Shown here piece by piece: positions 16,693 through 25,494 of a DNA stretch of 64,000 bases. Position numbers and translations under genes: made by a program. Position 1 is the first letter of the stretch; every line of letters starts with the position of its first letter. This DNA is from Pseudomonadota bacterium (GTDB lineage: Bacteria > Pseudomonadota > Gammaproteobacteria > Steroidobacterales > Steroidobacteraceae). A model generated the notes under the pieces. It was not told the DNA's origin, made no database searches, and saw only the letters and a program-made list of their open reading frames with translations. The stretch covers positions 62,001-126,000 of the forward strand of contig JADIYJ010000027.1 in NCBI GenBank assembly GCA_016705325.1. The letters run 5' to 3'.

Positions 16693-17202
16693 ATGAAACT
16701 GAAGATCCTGCTCGTCACCCTGACCAGCCTTGCGCTGCTGGCAGCGACACCGAGTGTCGTGCTGGCCCAGCACGAGCATCAGCAGCACGCAATGCACGGC
16801 TCCGGCGACGCCGTGGCACAGCTGCAGCTGCAGGACGGCCGGAAATGGCCGACGGACGCACCGCTGCGGCTGGGCATGGCCAGCATCCGCGCGGCGTTCG
16901 ACGCCGACCACCCCGCGATCCACGCGGGCAAGCAGACCGACGACCAGTACGCCGCGCTCGCAACGCGTATCGATCAGCAGGTGAAGTCGATCGTGGCCAA
17001 CTGTCGCTTGCCGGCGGATGCCGACGCGAACCTGCACCTGGTCGTCGCCGACCTGCTGCAGGGGGTTTCACTCATGCGCGGCGAGGACACCGCGCGGTCA
17101 CGCCACGACGGCGCGGCATTGGTCCACGGTGCGCTGAAAGCTTACGGCCAGTACTTCGACGATCCGGCGTGGCAGCCTGAAGCACCGATGCAGGAGCAGT
17201 GA
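16693..17202 (+). CDS. Secreted His-rich small protein (DnrO-like)
   Basis: 169 residues with a signal peptide (LLVTLTSLALLAATPSVVLA) followed by a His-rich stretch (QHEHQQHAMHG) that could bind Cu or other metals, then a conserved helical part (QDGRKWPTDAPLRLGMASIR, VANCRLPADADANLHLVVAD). It resembles DnrO-type proteins found next to denitrification genes in other bacteria, although none are here. Preceded by GGGAGGA 6 bp before ATG. Confidence 0.65.
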   Translation: MKLKILLVTLTSLALLAATPSVVLAQHEHQQHAMHGSGDAVAQLQLQDGRKWPTDAPLRLGMASIRAAFDADHPAIHAGKQTDDQYAALATRIDQQVKSIVANCRLPADADANLHLVVADLLQGVSLMRGEDTARSRHDGAALVHGALKAYGQYFDDPAWQPEAPMQEQ

Positions 17203-17229
17203 ATTAAACCGCTGCGACTGCAACAGCGA

Positions 17230-18180
17230 TCACGCACCAGGCAGTTTGTGCGCACCGAGGATGTCGTCGAGGCTCCATTCGTGCTGCTGCTCGTAACGCC
17301 CGGCCAGGAATTCGACGAACGAACGCACCTTGGCCGACAGGTGTCGCCGGCTCGGATAGACCGCGGCAATGGGTGACCGAGGGGGCCGGTAGTCCGGCAG
17401 CAACGACACGAGCTGCCCGGCGCGGATCTCGTGCGCCACGATGAAATCCGGCTCGTACACGACGCCCATGCCCTGCACCGCGAGCGAAGCGAGCACCTGG
17501 CCGTTGTTGGCACGATGCCGGGGCGGGATGCGCACGGACACACGCGAGTCGCGGCCGTCCTGCCCTTCGAACTGCCACGTGTTCGGCACGCCGACGTTGG
17601 TGTAGCTCAGGCACTCATGTTGCTGCAGGTCCTGCGGGATGCGGATCGGTTCACGGCGCCGCGCGAGGTACGAAGGCGACGCGCAACAGACGATCTGGGT
17701 CCAGCCAAGCCGTTTCGACACCATGCCCTGCGAGCCGATGTGTCCGATGCGGATGGCGAGGTCAAAGCCTTCCTCGACCAGGTCGATGACGCGATCGGAG
17801 AGATCGAGGTCGAGCAGCAGCTCTGGATGGAGCACACTGAACTGCGCGAGAGCCGGCGCGAGGTAGCGCGTCCCGAAACTGACGCCGCAGGTCAGGCGCA
17901 GCGTGCCCCTGGGTTCCGCTGCCGCAACTCGCACCGAGGCCTCGGCATCGTCGAGGTCCGACAACAACTGCACGCTGTGTTCGTAGAACGTCTGCCCGGC
18001 CTCCGTCAGCGACAGGCGTCGCGTCGTGCGATTGAGCAGTCGCACGTTCAGGTGCGCTTCGAGTTCTGACACCTGCCGCGAGACGGCCGAGGTGGACAGG
18101 CCGATCCGCTCTGCAGCCCGGGCAAAACTGCCCAGTTCGACGACCTTGGCGAAAGCACTGACGGCCTGGAAGCGATCCAT
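17230..18180 (-). CDS. LysR-family transcriptional regulator
   Basis: 316 residues from ATG 18180. N-terminal winged helix-turn-helix (AFAKVVELGSFARAAERIGL, STSAVSRQVSELEAHL, RLLNRTTRRLSLTEAG) and a C-terminal substrate-binding domain of the CrgA/AaeR-like LTTR group (GTLRLTCGVSFGTRYLAPAL). Divergent from the glutathione S-transferase gene with about 160 bp between, so that gene is the likely target. The effector is unknown. Confidence 0.92.
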   Translation of the reverse strand: MDRFQAVSAFAKVVELGSFARAAERIGLSTSAVSRQVSELEAHLNVRLLNRTTRRLSLTEAGQTFYEHSVQLLSDLDDAEASVRVAAAEPRGTLRLTCGVSFGTRYLAPALAQFSVLHPELLLDLDLSDRVIDLVEEGFDLAIRIGHIGSQGMVSKRLGWTQIVCCASPSYLARRREPIRIPQDLQQHECLSYTNVGVPNTWQFEGQDGRDSRVSVRIPPRHRANNGQVLASLAVQGMGVVYEPDFIVAHEIRAGQLVSLLPDYRPPRSPIAAVYPSRRHLSAKVRSFVEFLAGRYEQQHEWSLDDILGAHKLPGA

Positions 18181-18246
18181 GGATTTATTGTTGCATTTTT
18201 CGCAATGGTGCATCCAGCGAAGGCATCTTTATCCCTTTAATAGGTT

Positions 18247-18258
18247 GGATCACGATCC
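18247..18258. promoter_or_regulatory. Candidate LysR operator
   Basis: Perfect inverted repeat GGATC-AC-GATCC in the divergent LysR/GST gap. It has the size and place of an LTTR recognition site, but no experimental pattern can be matched. Confidence 0.3.
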
Positions 18259-18777
18259 AGTCCACGCTCGCGGCACGGGGCCTGCGCCCACACCAACGAT
18301 CAACCGCCGTCATAGACGTAACCAAGGAAGACTCGACCCATGAAGCTCTACTACACACCGGGCGCCTGCTCGCAGGCCCCGCACATCGCACTCCACGAAC
18401 TCGGCCTGGCGTACGAGTCGGTCAAGGTGGACCTGGTCAAGCACACCCTGCCGGATGGCACCGACTTCTACTCGATCAATCCCAAGGGCTACGTGCCGAT
18501 GCTCGAACTGGACGACGGCACGCGGCTCACGGAAGTCGGTGTCCTGCTGCAGTACATCGCGGACCAGAAGCCGGGCACGATCGCGCCGGTCTTCGGCAGC
18601 AAGGCACGTTGGCGGCTGATGGAATGGCTCAACGTAACTACTCACGCCCCAAGTCGTTTGCATCGGCGATCGGGGGCTTGACAATGTAGAGAACGGGTAC
18701 TACGCTGCTTCCCAATCCTTCCAAGGGCACGGGTCAGGCAGCGATGGGCGTATTTCGGATCCAAGGCGACCTCGGGG

Positions 18778-19401
18778 TTGTGCCAGCCGATCATCGCGCT
18801 GATGCCTCCGCACGAGACGTATATCGAGCCACCTTGGCGGCGGGGCGATCATGAAGCGCAAGCTCCCCGCGTTGCGCAACATCGGCATCGACCTCAATCA
18901 ACGCGCACTGGAGAGATTCCAGTGCGAGTATCCGGTGGAACTGGTGAACGGGTGCGCGCACCGGTTCCTGGCGGACTTTGACTATCGGGGCCGGGAACTC
19001 CTCTACTGCGATCCGCCGTACCTGCACGCCACGCGCAGCTCCGATCGGCGCTACCGCTACGAGTACGAGGAGCACGATCACGTGGAGCTGCTTGGGCTGC
19101 TGAGGAGCCTGCCCTGCCAGGTCATTCTCTCGGGCTACCCATCGGCCCTGTACGATCAGGAGCTTCCCGGCTGGCGCAGCCTGGGCTCAGGTAATGAACC
19201 AGGGCGGCGTGCGCACCGAGAAGGTGTGGTTCAACTTCAACCCCGACCGCGTGCATTGGGCCCGCTACGCCGGGAAGGACCACACCGATCGGCAACGCAT
19301 CAAGCGCAAGGCCGAGAGCTGGGGGAGCGCTATCGGGCCTTGCCGCCCGGGAGCGCCTGGCCGTGCTCGCCGCGGTGATGGCCGTCGAGGCCGTCGAGTA
19401 G
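18778..19401 (+). pseudogene. D12-class (Dam-type) DNA adenine methyltransferase, frameshifted passenger
   Basis: LMPPHETYIEP (about 18799) is the usual start of the SAM-binding motif; after a frame slip come MKRKLPALRNIGIDLNQRAL, the catalytic DPPY in LLYCDPPYLHATR, and LRSLPCQVILSGYPSALY. A second slip near 19190 leads to VRTEKVWFNFNPDRVHWARY. Short D12 methylases like this occur as passengers in phages and some IS66-type elements. It would methylate adenine in DNA if intact; target unknown. Confidence 0.75.
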
Positions 19402-19419
19402 TCCGGCCGGTTCGGCTTC

Positions 19420-20843
19420 GTGGCGAGCGTCAACCGACAGCCCTGCGCGAGGAGTTCGGGGCGCTCAAGGGTCGCTTCGGGCAGCTTTCCGCCGAGGAAG
19501 GTCAGCGCTGAAAGCCACGCCTTGTTCCAGGCGCTGCTGCTGCTTCAGGTGCTGATGGCGGTCTTTATGGAAAGAACACCACCAAGACCAGCGCGAACCA
19601 GCAAGCCCTCCTCGCGAACCGAGAAGGACGAGAGCGCGATCGGCCACGCCGGCACCCATACCAAGGGCAAAGCCTAGCCCAGCCGCTCGGCAAACACCGC
19701 ACCGTCGAGACCGTTACGGTCTCCAAGGTCAGTTCCTGCGAGCAGTGCGGGAGGATCTGCGCGAGGTCCGGCCCCAAGGTCACGAGCGGCGCACCCAGAT
19801 CGACATCGTCTTCGAGAAGGTCCTGAGCCACGTCGACGCCCAGATCAAGTCCTGCCCGCACTGCGGTGCCGAGACGCGCACCGTTCCCCGAGACCTTCTT
19901 CGGTCCCCTGCAGTACGGCTCGGGCATCAAGGCGTACGTGCTGACCTGCTGATGGCCCAGATGGTCTCGCTGCAGCGCGTGCAGCAGATGATTCAGACCT
20001 CATCGGTCAGGTGATCTCCGAAGCCACGATCTTGAAGTACGTCCTGCAGCTGCTCTCGCTCGAGCGCTGGGAGCAGATGGCCATCGAACGGATCCTCACC
20101 CACCCGGCGATGCATGTCGATGAGACTTCCCTGCGCGTCGAGAAGCACAACCACTGGATCCACGTCTGCTCGGCAGGGGATATCACCCTAAGTTCGTGCA
20201 TGAGAAGCGCGGCCTCGAGGCGATGACCGCCATCGGCATCATCCCGCGCTACGGAGGGTGATCGTGCACGACTGCTGGGCCTCCTACCTCTCCTATGAGC
20301 ACTGCCGCCATGGGCTCTGTGGCGCGCACCTGTTGCGCGAGCTGACCTTCATCCGCGAGGCGAACGGCTATGCCTGGGCCGGCAACATGCAGCGGCTCTG
20401 CAGCAGACCTGCTCCCGTGTCACCAAGCGCCCGCGCAAACGGCTTACCCCGCGCGAGTACGAGACCTTGCAGAAACACTACCGCAACATCCTCACTGTGG
20501 GGAGCGGGAGCTCCCGCCCATCCCGGCCAAGCAGAATGGCAAACCGGGTCGGGTCGCCAAATCCGATGCCCATAACCTCTGGGAGCGACTCAAAGAGCAC
20601 GAGAGCGCCGTGTTGTTGTTCGCCCAGGATCCGAACGTTCCCTTCACGAATAACCGTGCCGAGCGAGATCTGCGCATGAGCAAGGTGAAGCAGAAAGTCT
20701 CCGGCTGCTTCCGTAAGGCCGAGTTCGCCCAGGCCTACTGCCGTATCTCCAGCTACCTGCAGACCATGGCCAACCAAGGGCACAACCCTCTCGTCGCTAT
20801 CCAAATGGCTCTATCCGGCCAGCTCTACGCCGAAACCGGGTGA
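19420..20843 (+). pseudogene. IS66-family transposase TnpC, multiply frameshifted
   Basis: IS66 TnpC features appear in order over three frames: ALFQALLLLQVLMAVFME, CEQCG-type zinc-binding remnant, CPHCGAETR, AMHVDETSLRVEKHNHWIHV (first DDE aspartate), IVHDCWASYLSYEHCRHGLC (second), and NNRAERDLRMSKVKQKVSG (Glu region) to the end YLQTMANQGHNPL. At least four frame changes (about 19690, 19890, 20000, 20195-20240, 20395-20500) make it nonfunctional as sequenced. Confidence 0.85.
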
Positions 20844-21254
20844 GCAGTTACGGCTCAACTTCATCTCGACCGAAGTGCACAAGGGCTTTGGCCCGTTGTG
20901 GAATCCGCAGACGCCAGCCGATGTACGCGAGCGGGCCGTGCAGGCACTCGGCAACCGGTTCACGTTCATCGCGAAGACGCTCGAGCAGCAGCCGTTCCTG
21001 ACGGGCGACGCGTTCTCGATTGCCGACGCCTACCTGTGGGTCGTGTTGAACTGGGCCGATTATCATAAGGTCGACCTGACGCCGTGGCCGGCCGTGCAGC
21101 AGTTCCGCGCGCGCGTCGCCGCGCGTCCGGCAGTGCAGGCTACGTTGAAGGCTGAAGGCCTGGTGAAGTAACGCACGCCTCACCTCCCCCGCTTCCGGCT
21201 ACCTCCCCCGCCGCAAGCGGGGTGAGGTTGGAGCAAGGCACGAGGACGATCCCG

Positions 21255-22046
21255 ATGCAACGCCTCCCCACACTGTTTCTCTCGCACGGCTCGCCGATGC
21301 ACGCGCTCGACCCGGGTGGCGCCGGCAAGGCGTGGCGCGCCATCGCGGACTCGCTGCCCAAGCCGCGCGCGATCCTGATGGTGTCGGCGCACTGGGAAAC
21401 CTCGCTGCCCATGTTGACGGCCGGCGCCCAACTCAAGACGATCCACGACTTCGGCGGGTTTCCTGAACCGCTGTACAAGCTGCGCTACGACGCAACGGGC
21501 TCGCCTGCACTCGCCGATGAAGCGGCTGCGCTGTTGCGTGGCGCAGGGATGGCTTCATCGAGCAATGGCTGTCGCGGCATCGACCACGGTGCGTGGGTGC
21601 CGCTGCGCTGGATGTACCCGGCTGTCGATGTGCCCGTCGTGCAGTTGTCGGTACAGCCGGGACTCGGCACCCCGCATCACCTGCAGATGGGACGCGCGCT
21701 GCAGCCGCTCACAGAGCGCGGCGTGCTGGTGATTGGCTCGGGGCACGTCACTCACAACCTGCGTGACTGGATGACGAGTCGCGAGGTGTTGCAGCCGCTG
21801 CCCTATGTGTTGGCGTTTTCCCAGTGGCTGGAAGGCCACCTGGCGAGCGGCGACGAAGCGGCGCTGCTGGCTTACCGCGAACAGGCGCCTGCAGCCGCGC
21901 GCGCGCATCCGACGGAAGAGCACTTCCTGCCGTTGTTCGTTGCGCTTGGCGCTGCAGGGACAGAAGTGAAATCCACGCGCATCTACACGGGCATGGAAGG
22001 CGCGGCGCTGTCGATGGACGCTTACGAGTTCAGGCAGGCCGCATAG
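21255..22046 (+). CDS. Class III extradiol ring-cleavage dioxygenase, YgiD/4,5-DOPA-dioxygenase family
   Basis: 263 residues from ATG 21255. Zn/Fe ligand histidines are seen in LFLSHGSPMHAL (about 11), VSAHWETSLP (about 46), IDHGAWVPLRWMYP (about 112), with VIGSGHVTHNLRDW and EEHFLPLFVALGAAG completing the family pattern. E. coli YgiD opens the ring of L-DOPA at 4,5. An in-frame upstream extension to 21222 exists but the start MQRLPTLFLSHGSP matches the family. It follows the broken GST gene by about 80 bp. Confidence 0.9.
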   Translation: MQRLPTLFLSHGSPMHALDPGGAGKAWRAIADSLPKPRAILMVSAHWETSLPMLTAGAQLKTIHDFGGFPEPLYKLRYDATGSPALADEAAALLRGAGMASSSNGCRGIDHGAWVPLRWMYPAVDVPVVQLSVQPGLGTPHHLQMGRALQPLTERGVLVIGSGHVTHNLRDWMTSREVLQPLPYVLAFSQWLEGHLASGDEAALLAYREQAPAAARAHPTEEHFLPLFVALGAAGTEVKSTRIYTGMEGAALSMDAYEFRQAA

Positions 22047-22489
22047 CGCAGACGCTCCCGCACCGCATCCGTTTGCCGCAAGCGGGCGGGAAACGGGGGC
22101 GCACGCACACGGGCGGGGGGCGTTCAGGGCCGAAGGCGTGGGCCTGGGGACACCGGCGCGAGGCCCCAGGCCACCTGGGGGTGTCCCGGCCGGCCCGGGG
22201 GGGGGGGGGGGGCGTCTTCCCGGGGGGGGGGTGGGGTCCCGGGGGGGGGGGGGGGGGGCCCCCCCCCGCCCCCTGGACGGCCGCCCCGGCAGCCCGAGCC
22301 GGCAGGCAGCCCGAAGGCCGACCTTGGGGGGGGGGGGGGGGGGGCGGGCCGACCCCCCCTCCCATCGAACCACACTGACCCCCCCACCCGGGGTGGAGGC
22401 CCCTCACCGCCCCCGGATAGCCCATCAGCGCGCCCAGCTGGCGCACCCAGAAAAGTTGAGGCCCGGACGGTGCCGGGCCTCATCTCCGT
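22047..22489. other. Low-complexity poly-G/poly-C tract, likely sequencing or assembly artefact
   Basis: Between the dioxygenase and rhlE. From about 22,195 to 22,350 there are G runs of 15, 10, 19 and 18 bases and C runs of 9 and more. Around them (22,100-22,440) base use is extremely GC-rich without codon structure; frames on both strands only give Gly/Pro/Arg-rich nonsense. It looks like a low-quality read end or gap fill. The stretch 22,455-22,480 contains a normal-looking hairpin (AGGCCCGG..CCGGGCCT) that could terminate either neighbour. Confidence 0.7.
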
Positions 22490-23836
22490 TTACGCCTGCG
22501 AGCCGTAGCTCCTGGCTTTGGGGCGACGGGCGCCACCGCCCGGCCGGCCATGTGCCTGCCCGCCAGTGCCCTGACCCTGACCCTGGCCTTGTCCAGGGCC
22601 CTGGCGATGACGCTGGCCCTGCGGCTTGGCATGACGCTGCTGCTGGGCCCGCGGATCGACGTGACGCGGCTCGCGCGCCTTGCCCTCGCCCGACGGACGC
22701 GGAATCTGCGTGCGGTCCAGCGGCAGCACGTTGATCTTGCGGCCGAGCACGCGCTCGATCGCCCGGAGGCGATCACGCTCGTCGTCCGAAACCAGCGACA
22801 GCGCCTGGCCCGTGGCGCCGGCACGACCCGTGCGGCCAATGCGGTGCACGTAGTCTTCCGGCACGTGCGGCAGTTCGTAGTTGACGACCTGCGGCAGTTC
22901 GGTGATGTCGAGACCGCGTGCGGCGATGTCGGTCGCGACCAGCACCTGCACCTTGTATTCCTTGAAGTCTTCCAGCGCGCGCGTGCGGGCACTCTGCGAC
23001 TTGTTGCCGTGGATCGCGGCGCACTGCAGGCCGTCGTGCGTCAGCTGCTCGGCCAGGCGATTGGCGCCGTGCTTGGTGCGGGTGAAGACGAGCGTCTGCG
23101 CATTGGGGCCGGACTTGAGCAAGTGGCTCAGCACGGCGCGCTTCTCACCCTGCGAAACAAGGTGCACGCGGTGGTCGACGAGTTCGGTCGGCGCATTGCG
23201 CGGCGCGACTTCGATCGTGAGCGGGTTGCGCAGCAGGCCATTCGCGAGTCCGCGGATGTCGTCCGAGAACGTCGCCGAGAACAACATGTTCTGGCGGTTC
23301 GGCGGCAGCATCGCGAGCACGCGACGGATGTCGCGGATGAACCCCATGTCGAGCATGCGATCGGCTTCGTCGAGGATCAGGTAACGCACGCTGCGCAGGT
23401 CGATGTTGCGTTCGTTCGCGTGATCGAGCAGGCGACCCGGCGTGGCGACGACGATGTCGACGCCGCGACGCAGCTGGTCGATCTGCGGGCGCGGGCTGAC
23501 GCCGCCGAAGATCAGCGCCGACTGCTGGCGCAGGTGGGCGCCGAGGTCGGCAATGGACTGCTGCACCTGCGCCGCAAGTTCCCGGGTCGGAACGAGCACG
23601 AGTGCACGCGGCGCACGCGAGCCACGCGGGTTGGGCTGGTCGTCGTGCAGCTTCTGCAGCAGCGGCAGCGCAAAGGCGGCCGTCTTGCCGGTGCCCGTCT
23701 GGGCGGCGGCAAGCAGGTCACGACCTTCGAGCACCGCGGGGATGCCGCGCGACTGGATGGGGGTTGGCTGCGTGTAGCCCATGTCCTGGACCGCACGCAC
23801 GAGCTCGGCCTGGAGGCCGAAGTTTTCAAATGACAT
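22490..23836 (-). CDS. rhlE: DEAD-box ATP-dependent RNA helicase RhlE
   Basis: 448 residues from ATG 23836 (MSFENFGLQ). All motifs are in order: Q motif YTQPTPIQSRGIP, Walker A AAQTGTGKTAAFALP, PTRELAAQ, DEADRMLDMGF, SATFSDDI, LVFTRTKHGANRLAEQL, VLVATDIAARGLDI and HRIGRTGRAG. The C-terminal tail is basic and Gln/Gly-rich (GQGQGQGQGTGGQ), as usual for RhlE. It unwinds short RNA duplexes in ribosome assembly and RNA decay. Confidence 0.95.
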   Translation of the reverse strand: MSFENFGLQAELVRAVQDMGYTQPTPIQSRGIPAVLEGRDLLAAAQTGTGKTAAFALPLLQKLHDDQPNPRGSRAPRALVLVPTRELAAQVQQSIADLGAHLRQQSALIFGGVSPRPQIDQLRRGVDIVVATPGRLLDHANERNIDLRSVRYLILDEADRMLDMGFIRDIRRVLAMLPPNRQNMLFSATFSDDIRGLANGLLRNPLTIEVAPRNAPTELVDHRVHLVSQGEKRAVLSHLLKSGPNAQTLVFTRTKHGANRLAEQLTHDGLQCAAIHGNKSQSARTRALEDFKEYKVQVLVATDIAARGLDITELPQVVNYELPHVPEDYVHRIGRTGRAGATGQALSLVSDDERDRLRAIERVLGRKINVLPLDRTQIPRPSGEGKAREPRHVDPRAQQQRHAKPQGQRHRQGPGQGQGQGQGTGGQAHGRPGGGARRPKARSYGSQA

Positions 23837-24051
23837 TGAATGACTTTTCCGGGCGCCAAACCTGCGCGCGTATGCGCGTGCAGGCACCGGGCTGGCACCG
23901 TAACTTTGATGAATCGAGCAGCGAAATGCAGACTTCGATCAGTCTGCAGGAGGGGCCGCATAGGCGTTCCCAGGGAGGGAAGCGCTGAAGAACCTCGTGC
24001 GCAGACCGGACTGCGCGGCGGCAAACTGTGGCGGCAGTCTACCTGAAGCCC

Positions 24052-25470
24052 CTATTTCGCGCCAGCGAGCGTAGTGAGCAGCACGTACCAGTGATCCAAT
24101 CCGGCGTAAAACGCCGCAACCGGAACGCGTTCGTTCAAGCCGTGGGCAAACTCGTCCTTTTCTTTCATGAAGAGGCTGCTGACGCCGTAAGTTGGAATGC
24201 CCGCACCACGGAAGATGGAACCGTCGGTGGCGTAGGGCGCCATGTCCGGCACGATCGGCACGCCAGGATGGCCCGCCCGGACCGCCTTGGTCACGGCCGC
24301 CAGGACGTCACTTCGCAATGGGGATGGTGGGCTGGCGTGCGGTTCGCCGATCACCTTCACTTCGATCTTGTCGCCGACGACCTTCTGCAGCGAGTCGCGC
24401 ACTTCGGTCACGCTGGTGCCGGGGAAGATGCGGCAATTGACCGTAGCGGTGGCCGACTGGGGCAATGCGTTGTCCGCATGACCTCCGGTCAGCATCGTTG
24501 CGACACAAGTGGTGCGGGTGCGCCCGACCATGGCCGGGTTCTTAGCGAGGACAGCAGCGGCCTCGGCATCACCAGGGTTCGCCGCGAACTTCGCCATGGC
24601 CTGGCCCAACTCGCCGGGCGTGACTGGCGCCGTCGCCTTGAAGCTGCCGAGCGTCCAGTCGTTCCACATCACCGGGAACGCGTAGCCCTGCACCGCCTTG
24701 AGCGCATCGGCGAGTTCGTAGATCGCGTTGTCGGGTCGCGGCTGCGAACTGTGCCCACCCGGATTGTGCGACGTGAGCGCAAAGCTCGCGTAGGACTTCT
24801 CGGCACCTTGCAGCGCATAGAACTGCGGCTTGCCCGTCTCGTCGTCGAGGGTGCCGCCCCCTCCATCGCCATTCAGTGCAAATTCCGCATCAGTCAGCGC
24901 GCGGTATCTGGTCGCGAGTTCGCGCGCAGTGTCCATCTGCGTCTCTTCGTCACCGGAGAAAGCGATGATCAGGTCGCGCGTCGGCACGAACCCCTCGGCC
25001 TTGAGCCGCAGGAACGTGGCCGAGATCAGGGCGATCTCGCCCTTGACGTCCATCGTGCCGCGCCCGAAGAAGTAGCCGTTCTCTTCGACGAGCTTGAACG
25101 GGTCGCGCTCCCAGTCTTCCGGTTTCGCCGTGACGACGTCCATGTGGGCGATCAGCAGGATCGGTCTGCCGCCCTTGCCGCTGCCACGATAGCGCACCAC
25201 GAGCGAGGCCGTGTCACCCGAGTGGAGGACGTGAATGTCGTCCTCGGGAAAGCCAGCCGCCCGGAAGCGATCCGCCAGGTACTGGGCGACTGCTGGAACC
25301 TTGCCGAGACCCGCGGCGCTCGGGATGGCGACGATCCGCTCGAGGATCGCGCGCGCCTCCGTACGTGCGTTCGCCGGTGCCTCGGCTCGCGCCGCCACGG
25401 CGCAGCAGCATGCCAGAGCCAGCATCGATCCCATCAGTCGCATCCACATGCAGTCACCTGTCGTGTTCAT
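24052..25470 (-). CDS. Secreted M20-family metallopeptidase
   Basis: 472 residues with a signal peptide (SMLALACCCAVAARAEA). Metal-ligand motifs: LLIAHMDVVTA (His-Asp), GRGTMDVKGEIALI (bridging Asp), FSGDEETQMD (Glu pair), and C-terminal EFAHGLNERV (His). The insertion domain between about 220 and 350 is the M20 dimerisation domain. It likely trims peptides in the periplasm with two Zn ions. The start may be one of the internal methionines (residues 8, 10 or 13), which gives a better signal peptide. Confidence 0.9.
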   Translation of the reverse strand: MNTTGDCMWMRLMGSMLALACCCAVAARAEAPANARTEARAILERIVAIPSAAGLGKVPAVAQYLADRFRAAGFPEDDIHVLHSGDTASLVVRYRGSGKGGRPILLIAHMDVVTAKPEDWERDPFKLVEENGYFFGRGTMDVKGEIALISATFLRLKAEGFVPTRDLIIAFSGDEETQMDTARELATRYRALTDAEFALNGDGGGGTLDDETGKPQFYALQGAEKSYASFALTSHNPGGHSSQPRPDNAIYELADALKAVQGYAFPVMWNDWTLGSFKATAPVTPGELGQAMAKFAANPGDAEAAAVLAKNPAMVGRTRTTCVATMLTGGHADNALPQSATATVNCRIFPGTSVTEVRDSLQKVVGDKIEVKVIGEPHASPPSPLRSDVLAAVTKAVRAGHPGVPIVPDMAPYATDGSIFRGAGIPTYGVSSLFMKEKDEFAHGLNERVPVAAFYAGLDHWYVLLTTLAGAK

Positions 25471-25494
25471 CGGTATTCCGGTCGTTCGATTCGC

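Larger units (their letters stand above)
18634..20851 (+). mobile_element. IS66-family element with DNA methylase passenger
   Basis: 2,218 bp. Left end GTAACTACTCAC and inverted right end GTAACTGCTCAC match at 11 of 12 positions and start with the GTAA typical of IS66 termini. It is flanked by the 8-bp direct repeat GGCTCAAC (18626-18633 and 20852-20859), the IS66 duplication length. It carries a D12-class adenine methylase and an IS66 TnpC transposase, both broken by several frameshifts. TnpA and TnpB are not seen. Confidence 0.9.
18340..21171 (+). pseudogene. gst: Glutathione S-transferase gene split by an IS66-type insertion
   Basis: Codons 1-98 (18340-18633) encode the thioredoxin-like GST domain (YYTPGACSQAPHIALHELGL, INPKGYVPMLELDDG, TEVGVLLQYIAD). 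The remaining 103 codons (20860-21171) encode the helical domain (GFGPLWNPQTPADVRERAVQ, GDAFSIADAYLWVVLNW). Removing the element plus one copy of the 8-bp duplication GGCTCAAC rejoins them in frame as ...RLMEWLN-FISTEVHKG..., a 201-residue protein, the length of typical beta/GstA-type GSTs. The insertion abolishes the enzyme. Both halves remain undamaged, suggesting a recent insertion. Confidence 0.92.

Noticed and set aside
22030..22483. Proline/glycine-rich open frames in the poly-G tract
   Set aside because: Produced by homopolymer runs; no start signals or conserved sequence.
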